Assembly: GCA_017651645.1 (NCBI GenBank)
Contig: JAGCCO010000001.1
Coordinates: forward strand, 1-64,000
Origin: Bacteroidales bacterium
GTDB lineage: Bacteria > Bacteroidota > Bacteroidia > Bacteroidales > F082
Reading direction: 5' to 3'
DNA length: 64,000 bases
Made by a program: the position numbers and the translations under genes
Shown: one piece after another, positions 16,660 through 25,022 of the stretch
How the letters are laid out: each line of letters starts with the position of its first letter
Position numbering within the stretch: position 1 is the stretch's first letter
Notes under the pieces: model-generated
Database searches by the model: none
The model's input: only the letters and a program-made list of their open reading frames with translations
What the model was told of the DNA's origin: nothing

Positions 16660-19481
16660 TCCGAAGCTTTCTTAAAAGGCGAAAGTGGCTTTAGCTCTAT
16701 CAGATCCTTATCATATTGATAAACACTCCAATACAGGTTTTCCTTACCATCATGCTGTTCGGCCTGCAAATAATTCTGGTAGTAGAAGCGGTAATTGGTA
16801 TGAAGCAACGGGACGTCATGGCAATGCAGACAATCCATGAGATCATCGCCATAACGCATGAGAGCCGTAAGGAAATACATGCCGATATCGTACCCTTCAA
16901 AGGCATACTTTTGGGGTTCGCAAAGATACTTGTTCCTGAAACGAAACACAAAACGTTTGGCTGCATCGCTTCGATAGTCAACGAAGAAGTCGTTTACATA
17001 AATCGCGTTCATCTTCAAGAGGTTATCAACAAGCAGCTTCTCAAATCTGGTCCAATCAGGAACACATACCAGAGTGATGGGGAAACGGTCGGCGTCTTTC
17101 GTCAAGCTATTCAGGACCTGTGTAGCAAATACATTGTCATCACCATAGGCGATAATCAAATTGTTGCGCACACCCGAAAGCTGCGATTTCGCCTTGCCTA
17201 TCTCGCTGTAGGAATACCGCTTGACCGGATTTGCCAGCACTACCTTATCCTTGCTCCCGTTTTGGAAATCATCCGTCGAATACACCTGACCTTCCACATC
17301 TACAGTAGGAACTATCTTGCTCCCCATCTCCTGACGTTCGCTTTCATTTCGGGCAAAACGCAGGAATTCATCACCGGAAACGGCGACTTCCTCATTCACA
17401 GCCAAATTAAGATGATGCTCAAGCTGATTCAAATAAGCAGTATCTGTATCCTTTTCTCTACTGATAATAAACACATTGGAATTGTTATAGTAGTTTTTAA
17501 TCAGATTCGAGATGGTAAGTATCTGACCGACATTACCTGGTTTCATTTTGACCACATTGGGATTGTCCTCAATGACGGAAATGCGGTTGGAAAGCGGGTT
17601 GACAACAGGAATTTGATGTGCTTTAGCATATTCCTCCACAACTGCGAACGACTTCCCAAAGAAGGGTCCCACAATCAAATCAAAGTCCTTGCCTTCAATT
17701 TGCGATACAGCCTGATGGGCCGAGGAAACATTATCGGTCACGTCGATAACCGTCAAATCAAGCTTCAGGCCTTCGGTGTCACGCAGCGACTCAGCCGCCA
17801 TCATGAAGCCTTCATAAAACTGGAGGAACGACATTGAACGTCCTTTTGCGGATTTAGCAGCCCTAGTCTTTGAAACCTCAATATTTCCCACGTCATAAAG
17901 GTAGAGCGGAACCATCAAAGCCACTTTATAGCGCTTATACGCATTCTCTGGAGAAATCTTACATTCAGGCACTTCAACGGGTATCTCATCAAAGAATGGC
18001 TTTTGAGGCTTTTCCTCAACGGCAGGCGTCACTATCTCTTCCTCTTCATCATCTTCATCTTCAAGGGCGACATCATTGGATTCCACAATATACTGAACAG
18101 GATCGATAGGAATCAGAACGATTTGGTTTTCAAACACATGAGTTCCCACCGAGACATTCATCACCCTAAAATCACTCTCCAACACCTTCCAACGTTTCAA
18201 CAATGAAGTAGTACGCTCGCTGTATTCCACTTTATGGACAATATAGTCGCTGACATCCTGGATATCAGGTAAAAGGATCGTAGTTCCGGCAGCAGGATAA
18301 TTGGTCAACCCCGGATTGATTGCCTTGAATTCGGCCACATCGATACCGAACTTTTTAGCGATGTCATACAAGTCCTCACCTGCCTGAACAATATAATGGC
18401 TTCCAGCCTTCATCACTACAGGAGCTTTCGCAGATGTTTGGGTGGGCTGAATTTTAGGTTCTTCTACAGGTCCGGGCGCAGGTTCCTCTTCTGGTTCCCT
18501 AACGGGTTCCTCAACAAGTTCAGTCTTGGGCTCTTCCACTGGTTCAGTCACAGGTTCAGTCACAGGATTCACTTCTGGTTCCATATCAGGCTCCTCTACC
18601 GACTCCACAGCAGGTTCCTCAATAGATTGTGCCACCGTCTCCTCTACAGGCTCAATCACAACCTCCTCAACCGATTCCACAACAGGTTCCTCAACAGATT
18701 GTGCCACCGTCTCCTCTACAGGCTCAATCACAACCTCCTCAACCGATTCCACAACAGGTTCCTCAACAGATTGTGCCACCGTCTCCTCTACAGGCTCAAT
18801 CACAGCGTCAGCCACAGGTTCCTCCACTATCGTCTCAGGCTCTGCGATTTGTTCCTGAACATCACGGGCAGGGATACCAATGACATAACCGACCTTCAGA
18901 CCTTCTTTTACCTCAGGATTAAGTCGCTCGATTTCCTCGATGGTGACATTATAAGCCTTTGAAATACCATATAAGGTTTGGCCCGATTTCACATAGTGCA
19001 TATAATACTGCTTACCACCTATCTTTGTTATCTCTTTTGAACGCTCAATTTCAGCATATTGCTTGTCAATTACAGCCTTTTCCTCAAAGTTTAACTTACG
19101 TTCTATTTGAGGAGTTTCCATCTGGTTGTCATTATCTATATGCTCCGTAGGTGCACCTTCGGTCTGTCCTTCAACTGGTTCAACCTTTGGCGTTGGAAGC
19201 GGACGGACAGGAATGCCGATGACGAGACCCGTCTTCAGACCTTCTTTCACCTCAGGATTCAAGCGCTCAATCTCCTCGACTGAAACCTGATATACTTGAG
19301 AGATGGTCCATAAGGTTTGTCCGGACTTCACATGGTGCATATAGTATTCCTTCCCACCCACTTTTACCTTCTCAGTAGAACGCTCAATCTGCACCTGAGC
19401 CTTGGCAGTCGGCAGCCCGAAAAACAGTCCAAATAAGAAAAGGACAATAAGAATCCGATTGATTTTCATACTGTTATTCAT
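16656..19481 (-). CDS. LysM-domain receptor with type-1 periplasmic-binding fold
   Basis: A 941-aa exported protein: signal peptide to about TAKAQ (residue 29), LysM 1 (~48-92), LysM 2 (~155-200), an acidic Pro/Glu/Val linker (~205-345), LysM 3 (~357-403), a weaker LysM 4 (~410-460) and a C-terminal ABC-type substrate-binding-like fold (~514-930, starting YKVALMVPLYLYD, with DLIVGPFFGKSF). LysM domains bind peptidoglycan; the C-terminal fold resembles branched-chain amino-acid binding proteins and LpoA-type regulators. No transporter genes are adjacent, so a cell-wall-tethered sensor or synthase activator is more likely than transport. The linker contains a perfect 72-bp tandem repeat. It follows guaA by 11 bp and overlaps the MORN lipoprotein gene by 4 bp. 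Confidence 0.85.
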   Translation of the reverse strand: MNNSMKINRILIVLFLFGLFFGLPTAKAQVQIERSTEKVKVGGKEYYMHHVKSGQTLWTISQVYQVSVEEIERLNPEVKEGLKTGLVIGIPVRPLPTPKVEPVEGQTEGAPTEHIDNDNQMETPQIERKLNFEEKAVIDKQYAEIERSKEITKIGGKQYYMHYVKSGQTLYGISKAYNVTIEEIERLNPEVKEGLKVGYVIGIPARDVQEQIAEPETIVEEPVADAVIEPVEETVAQSVEEPVVESVEEVVIEPVEETVAQSVEEPVVESVEEVVIEPVEETVAQSIEEPAVESVEEPDMEPEVNPVTEPVTEPVEEPKTELVEEPVREPEEEPAPGPVEEPKIQPTQTSAKAPVVMKAGSHYIVQAGEDLYDIAKKFGIDVAEFKAINPGLTNYPAAGTTILLPDIQDVSDYIVHKVEYSERTTSLLKRWKVLESDFRVMNVSVGTHVFENQIVLIPIDPVQYIVESNDVALEDEDDEEEEIVTPAVEEKPQKPFFDEIPVEVPECKISPENAYKRYKVALMVPLYLYDVGNIEVSKTRAAKSAKGRSMSFLQFYEGFMMAAESLRDTEGLKLDLTVIDVTDNVSSAHQAVSQIEGKDFDLIVGPFFGKSFAVVEEYAKAHQIPVVNPLSNRISVIEDNPNVVKMKPGNVGQILTISNLIKNYYNNSNVFIISREKDTDTAYLNQLEHHLNLAVNEEVAVSGDEFLRFARNESERQEMGSKIVPTVDVEGQVYSTDDFQNGSKDKVVLANPVKRYSYSEIGKAKSQLSGVRNNLIIAYGDDNVFATQVLNSLTKDADRFPITLVCVPDWTRFEKLLVDNLLKMNAIYVNDFFVDYRSDAAKRFVFRFRNKYLCEPQKYAFEGYDIGMYFLTALMRYGDDLMDCLHCHDVPLLHTNYRFYYQNYLQAEQHDGKENLYWSVYQYDKDLIELKPLSPFKKASE
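18625..18840 (-). repeat. 72-bp in-frame tandem repeat in LysM-receptor linker
   Basis: The motif beginning GATTGTGCCACCGTC recurs at 18625, 18697 and 18769, exactly 72 bp apart. The first two full units are almost identical at the DNA level and the third decays after about 45 bp. Each unit encodes 24 residues of the type VEETVAQSVEEPVVESVEEV. Copy-number change by slippage would keep the frame and alter linker length. Confidence 0.9.
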
Positions 19482-19492
19482 TTCTTATTAGT

Positions 19493-21067
19493 TTATTCCC
19501 ATTCAATAGTCGCAGGTGGTTTCGACGAAATGTCATAGCAAACGCGATTCACGCCTTTCACCTTATTAATAATGTCATTCGACACTTTCGCCATAAACTC
19601 GTATGGCAGATGTACCCAGTCGGCGGTCATGCCATCGGTGGAGATCACCGCACGCAAGGCGATGGTGTATTCGTAACTGCGTTCGTCGCCCATCACACCG
19701 ACCGACTTTACGGGCAGCAGGATGGTGCCTGCCTGCCAGATGCTGTCGTACAGGTTGTCGGCCATCTCATTCGGATAAGAAGCGCTCGGCAATTCACATG
19801 GCCAGTTACGCAGACCCTTGATAAAAATATCGTCAGCCTCGCGAAGAATACGAAGCTTTTCTTCGGTGACCTCACCCAAAATGCGGATGCCTAGACTTGG
19901 CCCCGGGAAAGGATGCCTTCCTATCAGCTCTCGCTTGATACCCAAGGCGCGACCCACGCGGCGTACCTCGTCCTTGAAAAGAGAACGTAAAGGTTCCACA
20001 ATCTTCAGATTCATCTTTTCGGGCAAACCGCCCACGTTGTGGTGCGACTTAATCTTACAACTTGGCCCGTTGACACTCACACTCTCGATGACATCAGGAT
20101 AGATGGTACCTTGCGCTAGCCAACGTGCACCCTCTATTTTCTGCGCTTCAGCGTCAAACACATCGATAAAAGTGGAGCCGATGGCTTTACGTTTCGCTTC
20201 AGGGTCGGTGACACCAGCCAGTTTCTGCAAGAAAAGCTGGCCCGAATGCACACCTATCACATTGAGACCCATCTCCTTGTATGAATCAAGGACATCCTCA
20301 AACTCGTTCTTGCGCAAGAGACCGTTATCCACAAAGATGCAGGTCAGGTTCTTTCCTATGGCTTTGTTGAGCAACACTGCGGCCACAGTGCTGTCGACCC
20401 CACCGGAAAGACCGAGAATGACCTTGTCGTCTCCCAACTGATTCTTCAGGCTCGCCACAGTATTATCGATAAAAGAATCCGGAGTCCAGTCGCCCTTGCA
20501 GCCACAAATGTCAAGAGCAAAGTTGGCCAACATCCGAGGGCCTTCCTTGGTATGGAACACTTCTGGATGGAACTGAACGGCATAGGTCTCCTCGCCATCA
20601 ATTTTGTAGGCGGCATTCACTACGTCATCGGTCGAGGCGATAATACGGGCACCCGTTGGCAATTTGGCGATGGTGTCGCCATGACTCATCCACACTTGAC
20701 TCGTCTTGCTCACGCCTTTGAACAATGGCGAAGCTTCATCCACTACCGTCAACATGGCGCGGCCATATTCGCGAGCGATACTGCCGTTCACTTCGCCGCC
20801 GAAATGCTGCGAGATGAACTGCGCACCATAACAAATACCCAAAAGCGGAAGTTTCCCCTTTATGCCTTCAAGATTGGCAAAAGGAGCCTCCTCATCACGT
20901 ACAGAAAACGGGCTTCCGCTGAGGATAACGCCTTTTACATTTGAATCAATGGTGGGTATCTTGTTATATGGATGGATCTCGCAATAGACATTCAGTTCAC
21001 GTAGGCGGCGACCTATGAGTTGCGTCACCTGCGATCCAAAGTCAAGGATGAGAATCATTTCTTGCAT
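19493..21067 (-). CDS. guaA: GMP synthase (glutamine-hydrolysing)
   Basis: A two-domain cytosolic enzyme aminating XMP to GMP with glutamine and ATP. I start at 21067 ([13 protein letters not shown], 524 aa) because the further upstream ATG at 21085 would lie inside the promoter box at 21083-21090. The class I amidotransferase domain has the nucleophile C79 in [10 protein letters not shown] and the later HPE triad segment ([10 protein letters not shown]). The ATP-pyrophosphatase domain begins with the P-loop [12 protein letters not shown], and the C-terminal dimerisation domain ends in KPPATIEWE. It is the first gene of an operon with the LysM receptor and the MORN lipoprotein, an unexplained pairing of purine synthesis with envelope genes. 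Confidence 0.97.
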   Translation of the reverse strand: MQEMILILDFGSQVTQLIGRRLRELNVYCEIHPYNKIPTIDSNVKGVILSGSPFSVRDEEAPFANLEGIKGKLPLLGICYGAQFISQHFGGEVNGSIAREYGRAMLTVVDEASPLFKGVSKTSQVWMSHGDTIAKLPTGARIIASTDDVVNAAYKIDGEETYAVQFHPEVFHTKEGPRMLANFALDICGCKGDWTPDSFIDNTVASLKNQLGDDKVILGLSGGVDSTVAAVLLNKAIGKNLTCIFVDNGLLRKNEFEDVLDSYKEMGLNVIGVHSGQLFLQKLAGVTDPEAKRKAIGSTFIDVFDAEAQKIEGARWLAQGTIYPDVIESVSVNGPSCKIKSHHNVGGLPEKMNLKIVEPLRSLFKDEVRRVGRALGIKRELIGRHPFPGPSLGIRILGEVTEEKLRILREADDIFIKGLRNWPCELPSASYPNEMADNLYDSIWQAGTILLPVKSVGVMGDERSYEYTIALRAVISTDGMTADWVHLPYEFMAKVSNDIINKVKGVNRVCYDISSKPPATIEWE

Positions 21068-21080
21068 AAACAAAATTTTT

Positions 21081-21124
21081 GGCAAAAATAAGACTTTTTC
21101 TCAACAAAAGTCCGTATTTTTGCC
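21081..21124. promoter_or_regulatory. Symmetrical divergent promoter, guaA / prsW
   Basis: GGCAAAAATA (21081-21090) and TATTTTTGCC (21115-21124) are perfect inverted copies. They hold the minus-strand -7 box for guaA (21090-21083) and the plus-strand -7 box for the protease gene (21115-21122). An inner inverted pair GACTTTT/AAAAGTC (21092-21098, 21106-21112) adds to the symmetry. Both leaders would be about 10-12 bases. Confidence 0.6.
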
Positions 21125-21140
21125 AAAAAAGAATCCAATA

Positions 21141-21935
21141 ATGCTGTATTACGTTCTTCTATTTGGCATTGCCATCCTTCCTGTCATCATTCTGATGATT
21201 TTCATCTATCGACAGGACAAGTACCAAAAAGAACCCATTAAATCGCTCGCGAAAGCCTTTATCGGTGGCATGATTGCCATCCCTTTGGACATACTCATCG
21301 TTACGGGCATCCATCTCCTTTTGGGCAAAACAACACTTGCCAACACCGTGTTTTTCAATGCCTTTCTCGAAGCTGGCATTCCAGAGGAATTCTCCAAGTT
21401 CCTCATTTTCATGATATTCATTTGGAGTGACAAGAATTTCGACGAATACTTTGACGGCATTGTCTACGCCTCCTTCATCGGGTTGGGTTTTGCCTGTGTC
21501 GAAAACATTGAATATGTTTTCAGCTATGGCTTCCAGACAGGGGTTGTCCGAGCCTTATTATCCGTTCCCGGACATTTTCTATTTGGCGTAGTATTGGGGT
21601 ACTTCCTCTCCTTGGCCAAATTCCATCCTGAAAAGCGTAGCAAATACCTTTGGTCGGGTCTGCTCCTAGCCATGCTTGCCCACGGACTTTTCGACTGGCT
21701 GCTGATGATTGCCAACGTCATGCCTCTCGTCGGCGGCATTATTTACATTGTCTTCATTTGGGGTGACATCAAACTGTGGAAACTCGGTTTGAAATACATC
21801 AATAAACAGCAAGAAAACTCACGAAGACAGGCCGAGAGCGTTGCTTTCGGCACCGATGAGCAAATCAAATTTCCGGAAGTGGATTACGACCCTGAATACA
21901 GACAAATCGACTGGAATGCAGGTAACAAACGATAA
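21141..21935 (+). CDS. PrsW-family intramembrane metalloprotease
   Basis: A 264-aa polytopic membrane protein of the PrsW/CPBP-like superfamily, whose known members cleave membrane substrates such as anti-sigma factors. I start at 21141, after the -7 box at 21115-21122; an upstream ATG at 21015 lies inside guaA and would add a non-membrane leader. Conserved acidic/His residues are present: E82-E83-x-x-K86 (PEEFSK), E121 (FACVENIEY), H145 (VPGHFLFGV), and H181 with D185 (HGLFDWLL). About seven to eight membrane segments and a polar C-terminal tail are evident. No sigma or anti-sigma gene lies nearby, so the substrate is unknown. Confidence 0.85.
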   Translation: MLYYVLLFGIAILPVIILMIFIYRQDKYQKEPIKSLAKAFIGGMIAIPLDILIVTGIHLLLGKTTLANTVFFNAFLEAGIPEEFSKFLIFMIFIWSDKNFDEYFDGIVYASFIGLGFACVENIEYVFSYGFQTGVVRALLSVPGHFLFGVVLGYFLSLAKFHPEKRSKYLWSGLLLAMLAHGLFDWLLMIANVMPLVGGIIYIVFIWGDIKLWKLGLKYINKQQENSRRQAESVAFGTDEQIKFPEVDYDPEYRQIDWNAGNKR

Positions 21936-21972
21936 TTGACTCACTTCGTTTCGTCGAATCCAAGGTTTTTTC

Positions 21973-21980
21973 TATTTTTG
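21973..21980 (+). promoter_or_regulatory. -7 box of ychF-idi (TATTTTTG)
   Basis: TATTTTTG ends 23 bp before the ATG at 22004, implying a leader of about 17 bases. It is the only promoter-like site seen before the ychF-idi pair. Confidence 0.6.
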
Positions 21981-22003
21981 CAACCAATTAAAACAACATA
22001 ATC

Positions 22004-23074
22004 ATGGCTCTCAATTGTGGAATCATCGGTCTCTCAAGCGTTGGAAAGACTACTATATTCAATTGTATATCAAATACTAAAGCTGAAATCGGATTTGCCT
22101 CGAAGTCGAACATCGGCATGTGTGAGGTGGTGGACGAGCGCCTCAAGCTCATCGACAACATCTCCCACTCCAAGCGTATCGTGCCTGCCACGGTCGAAAT
22201 CGTTGACCTGCCCGGGCTGAGCAAAGGCGGTCAAGGCGTGGGCAACAAGCTCTTGGCCGAGGTGCAGACTATGGATGCCCTCATCCACGTGCTGCGCTGC
22301 TTCGACGACCCCAACATCCCCCACAGTGAAGGCAGCATCGACCCTGTGCGCGACATGGAACTCGTTGACTTTGAGCTTCAAGTGCGCGACTTGGATTTAG
22401 TCACCCGTAAACTGGAGCGTGTGCAGAAAATGCTGAAAAACGGTGAAAAGGACTTCAAGAAAGCATTCGATGTGCTCACGGTTTATAAAGAGACTTTGGA
22501 GAACTTCGGCAACGCCCGTGACGCTAAAGTGGCTGAAGAAGACAAGAAATTCGTGCAGGACATCCAATTGCTGACAGCCAAACCTATGATTTACGTCTGC
22601 AACGTGGATGACGCTTCTGCCACCATGGGCAACGCCTATTCTGAAGCCGTGAAGGCCGCCTTGAAGGAAGGCCAAGACATGCTCATCATCGCTGGTAAGC
22701 TGGAAGCTGAAATTGCCGAGCTCGATGCCGACGACCGCCAACTCTTCATGGAAGATGCGGGCTTGACTGAACCTGGTGTAAACAAGCTTGTCCGTACCGC
22801 CTATCACACCTTGAACCTGCATTCCTTCTTCACCACCGGTCCAGATGAAACAAGAGCATGGACCATCCACGTTGGCGACACCGCCCCCATCGCCGCCGGA
22901 GCCATCCACAGTGACCTGCAGCGTGGCTTCATCCGCGCCGAGGTAATGAGTACAGAGGATTTCCTACAATATGGCTCTGAAGCCGCCGTGAAAGAAGCAG
23001 GCAAATTCCGCGTGGAGGGCAAGACATACGTCGTTCAAGACGGGGATATTCTTAACATTAGATTCAACGTGTAA
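22004..23074 (+). CDS. ychF: YchF-family Obg-like ATPase, divergent
   Basis: A 356-aa Obg-like P-loop ATPase; family members associate with ribosomes and influence stress responses. The domain order is as in YchF: P-loop domain with a helical hairpin insert (about 135-185) and a C-terminal TGS-like domain (HSFFTTGPDETRAWTIHVGD ... GDILNIRFNV). It is unusual in the nucleotide-binding motifs. The P-loop is GLSSVGKTT (residues 9-17) rather than the usual GLPNVGKST; the normally invariant FPFCTIEPN switch I is replaced by GFASKSNIG; G3 reads DLPGLSKGGQGVGN and is shorter; and the NVNE-type base-recognition motif is NVDD. The stop shares one base with the idi ATG. Overall family assignment is firm; orthology to canonical YchF is less so. 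Confidence 0.85.
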   Translation: MALNCGIIGLSSVGKTTIFNCISNTKAEIGFASKSNIGMCEVVDERLKLIDNISHSKRIVPATVEIVDLPGLSKGGQGVGNKLLAEVQTMDALIHVLRCFDDPNIPHSEGSIDPVRDMELVDFELQVRDLDLVTRKLERVQKMLKNGEKDFKKAFDVLTVYKETLENFGNARDAKVAEEDKKFVQDIQLLTAKPMIYVCNVDDASATMGNAYSEAVKAALKEGQDMLIIAGKLEAEIAELDADDRQLFMEDAGLTEPGVNKLVRTAYHTLNLHSFFTTGPDETRAWTIHVGDTAPIAAGAIHSDLQRGFIRAEVMSTEDFLQYGSEAAVKEAGKFRVEGKTYVVQDGDILNIRFNV

Positions 23075-23595
23075 TGGAAGAATACGTCATCCTTGTTGAT
23101 GAGCAAGACACGCCCATCGGACTAATGGAAAAACAGGCAGCACATGTGACGCCACATCTGCACCGTGCATTCTCGATATTCATCTTCAATTCAAAAGGCG
23201 AGTTGCTGATGCAACAGCGAGCTTTGTCAAAATACCACTCCCCTGGCTTGTGGACCAACACCTGCTGTAGCCATCCCCGTGCCGGCGAGACCTTGGAAGA
23301 GGCCACCTCACGCCGCCTTATGGAAGAGATGGGCATGAGCTGCGAGATGCACGAGGTCTACACCTTTATATATAAGGCACCCGTCGGAGAAGGTTTGATT
23401 GAGCACGAATTTGATCATGTTTGGATTGGACAAAGCGATGATGAGCCCATCATCAACCGCGAAGAGGTGGAATCCTGGAAATACATGAATCTTGACGATT
23501 TATCAGAAGACATCCAACTGCATCCCGAGCATTACACAGAATGGTTCAAGATCACCTTTGAGGAAATGACGCATCATGCCGCTGTGTTTCAATGA
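23074..23595 (+). CDS. idi: Isopentenyl-diphosphate delta-isomerase, type 1
   Basis: A 173-aa Nudix-fold enzyme that interconverts IPP and DMAPP in isoprenoid synthesis. The catalytic Cys lies in NTCCSHP (C64-C65) and the catalytic Glu in EHEFDH (E110/E112). The Nudix-like segment RAGETLEEATSRRLMEEMG and metal-binding His residues (H24, H30) are present, matching type 1 Idi. Its ATG overlaps the ychF stop by one base (TAATG), suggesting coupled translation. A strong hairpin terminator follows directly at the stop. Confidence 0.95.
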   Translation: MEEYVILVDEQDTPIGLMEKQAAHVTPHLHRAFSIFIFNSKGELLMQQRALSKYHSPGLWTNTCCSHPRAGETLEEATSRRLMEEMGMSCEMHEVYTFIYKAPVGEGLIEHEFDHVWIGQSDDEPIINREEVESWKYMNLDDLSEDIQLHPEHYTEWFKITFEEMTHHAAVFQ

Positions 23596-23622
23596 AAAAG
23601 CATGAGTCGTCATGCTTTTTTT
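23595..23622 (+). terminator. Intrinsic terminator after idi
   Basis: The stem GCATGA / TCATGC (23600-23605, 23610-23615), extended by flanking A/T pairs, is followed by seven T residues. It begins at the idi stop codon. Confidence 0.85.
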
Positions 23623-23631
23623 ATTGAAAAT

Positions 23632-23670
23632 AAATAGTAAGTATATTTACTATAAGTATTTTTACTATTT
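23632..23670. promoter_or_regulatory. Inverted and direct TTACTA repeats at the porin promoter
   Basis: AAATAGTAA (23632-23640) and TTACTATTT (23662-23670) form a 9-bp inverted pair. A third TTACTA lies at 23647-23652, 15 bp from the last copy. The right-hand arm overlaps the -7 box of the porin gene, so a bound protein would block transcription. Operator function is inferred. Confidence 0.45.
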
Positions 23671-23673
23671 TTG
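23666..23673 (+). promoter_or_regulatory. -7 box of porin gene (TATTTTTG)
   Basis: TATTTTTG ends 41 bp before the porin ATG and lies inside the right arm of the TTACTA inverted repeat. Confidence 0.55.
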
Positions 23674-23713
23674 CCGCGATTTTAGAATTGAAAACGTTTA
23701 AAAACTTACTATT

Positions 23714-24931
23714 ATGAAGCGCAATTTTCGCATTATCGTTGGAATGCTTTTGTTAGCTATTCCGTTGTGTATGAACGCACAAGTAAAACCTGTTAGACCT
23801 GGACAGGAGCCCAGACCGAAAACTGAAAAGCCGGAAAAACCCGAGGTGAAACCTGAGCCTGGAATGAGACCTGAAGGGCCAATGAAACCAGATGGGCCAA
23901 TGAAACCAGATGGGCCCAAGCCTGGGATGATCGAGCCAAAAGGAGGCCTTGAAATGCCCAAAATCTCTGGCTTTGTTCAAGGTATGTACCAAGCCAACCT
24001 CAGCGATGAGGGTGAACTTGTTGACAACACCTTCAGAATGCGCCGCGTGCGTTTGTCGGTCGATGGCAAGCTGTCGAAGACGGTGAGTTACAAAATCCAA
24101 GGTGACTTCACCCGCAGCCCCATGCTCGTCGACGCTTTCATCAAGTACAAACCCTGCAGAGCGTTTGCCATCCAGCTCGGTCAGTTCAAGACCCCGTTCT
24201 CACTCGAGAGTCCCATCAACCCTGTCAATCTAGAAATCTTCGACTATGGCGAGAACGTGCAACAATTGGTCGGTTACAAAGACGTCTGCGGTGTCGGTGC
24301 CCTCGGCCGTGACCTTGGTCTGATGGCCACTGGTAGTCTCTTCCCCGTGGAAGGTGAAGAAGGTTACAAATACAGCATCGTTGACTATGCCATCGGCGTG
24401 TTCAACGGCAATGGCGCCAACAACCTCGATAACAATAATCGCAAGGATGTTGTCGGTCGCCTCGAAGTGCATCCCGGCATGAAAGACCTGACCCTGAGCG
24501 GTTCATACTACTACGGACAATACCAGACCACCAACGACCATGGTACCCGCAACCGCTGGAGCGCTGGCGCCCAATACAACGACGGCAAGCTGGTGCTTCG
24601 TGGTGAATACTTTGATGGCACAACGGGTTACCATATCACTGACGACCCCGAAGTCAATCTCATTGAACAATACAGATTCAGCAATGGTTACTATGCCGTG
24701 GCTGGATACAACTTCCAAGCAGGCGAACAGAAGATCATGCCCGTGCTCCGTTACGAGCACTTCGAGCCTGGCAACACGAACATCACTGTTGACGGCACCA
24801 ACTGGTACACCATTGGCATCAACTATTGGCCTTTGAAGTCCGTTAACTTCAAGCTCGACTACTCGCTGGTCCAGAAGGAAAGCGGCACTAACTCACACCG
24901 TGTGGTTGCTTTGGTAAGCTATAAGTTCTAA
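23714..24931 (+). CDS. Phosphate-selective porin-like outer-membrane channel (OprP/OprO family)
   Basis: A 405-aa outer-membrane porin. The signal peptide ends at CMNAQ (about residue 23). Residues about 24-75 form a Pro/Lys/Glu-rich linker with repeated PMKPDG units, which is unusual before a barrel. The barrel begins near KISGFVQGMYQANL and includes RMRRVRLSVDGKLSKTVSYKIQGDF and PFSLESPINPVNLEIF, characteristic of Bacteroidota OprP/porin family members, and ends in an aromatic terminal strand (RVVALVSYKF). Substrate specificity cannot be derived; OprP-type porins generally take up anions such as phosphate. Immediately downstream is the YeiH-type exporter. Confidence 0.88.
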   Translation: MKRNFRIIVGMLLLAIPLCMNAQVKPVRPGQEPRPKTEKPEKPEVKPEPGMRPEGPMKPDGPMKPDGPKPGMIEPKGGLEMPKISGFVQGMYQANLSDEGELVDNTFRMRRVRLSVDGKLSKTVSYKIQGDFTRSPMLVDAFIKYKPCRAFAIQLGQFKTPFSLESPINPVNLEIFDYGENVQQLVGYKDVCGVGALGRDLGLMATGSLFPVEGEEGYKYSIVDYAIGVFNGNGANNLDNNNRKDVVGRLEVHPGMKDLTLSGSYYYGQYQTTNDHGTRNRWSAGAQYNDGKLVLRGEYFDGTTGYHITDDPEVNLIEQYRFSNGYYAVAGYNFQAGEQKIMPVLRYEHFEPGNTNITVDGTNWYTIGINYWPLKSVNFKLDYSLVQKESGTNSHRVVALVSYKF

Positions 24932-24934
24932 AAT

Positions 24935-24995
24935 GACTGCGGGACTACGAGACTGCGGGACTAATGGTCTCAAAGTCTCGCGTCCCGAAGTCTCG
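24935..24995 (+). repeat. Hairpin leader element A (GACTNCGRG units) upstream of YeiH gene
   Basis: This 61-bp element lies 3 bp after the porin stop and 27 bp before the next ATG. The left arm is tandem 8-base units (GACTACGA, GACTGCGG) and the right arm holds complementary units (GTCCCGAAGTCTCG). The core GACTACGAGACTGCGGGA at 24943-24960 recurs exactly in the recF leader on the minus strand (33278-33295), in the same orientation relative to the downstream gene. Confidence 0.85.
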
Positions 24996-25022
24996 AATTC
25001 AACAACCTAAAAAGAAAACATT

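Noticed and set aside
18625..18840. CRISPR-like regular repeat
   Set aside because: Period is 72 bp with no distinct spacers, and the sequence is in frame with a coding linker.
24935..24995. CRISPR repeats or a small RNA gene in element A
   Set aside because: Units of 8 bp without spacers and no cas genes; no separate promoter seen. Kept as a repeat element instead.
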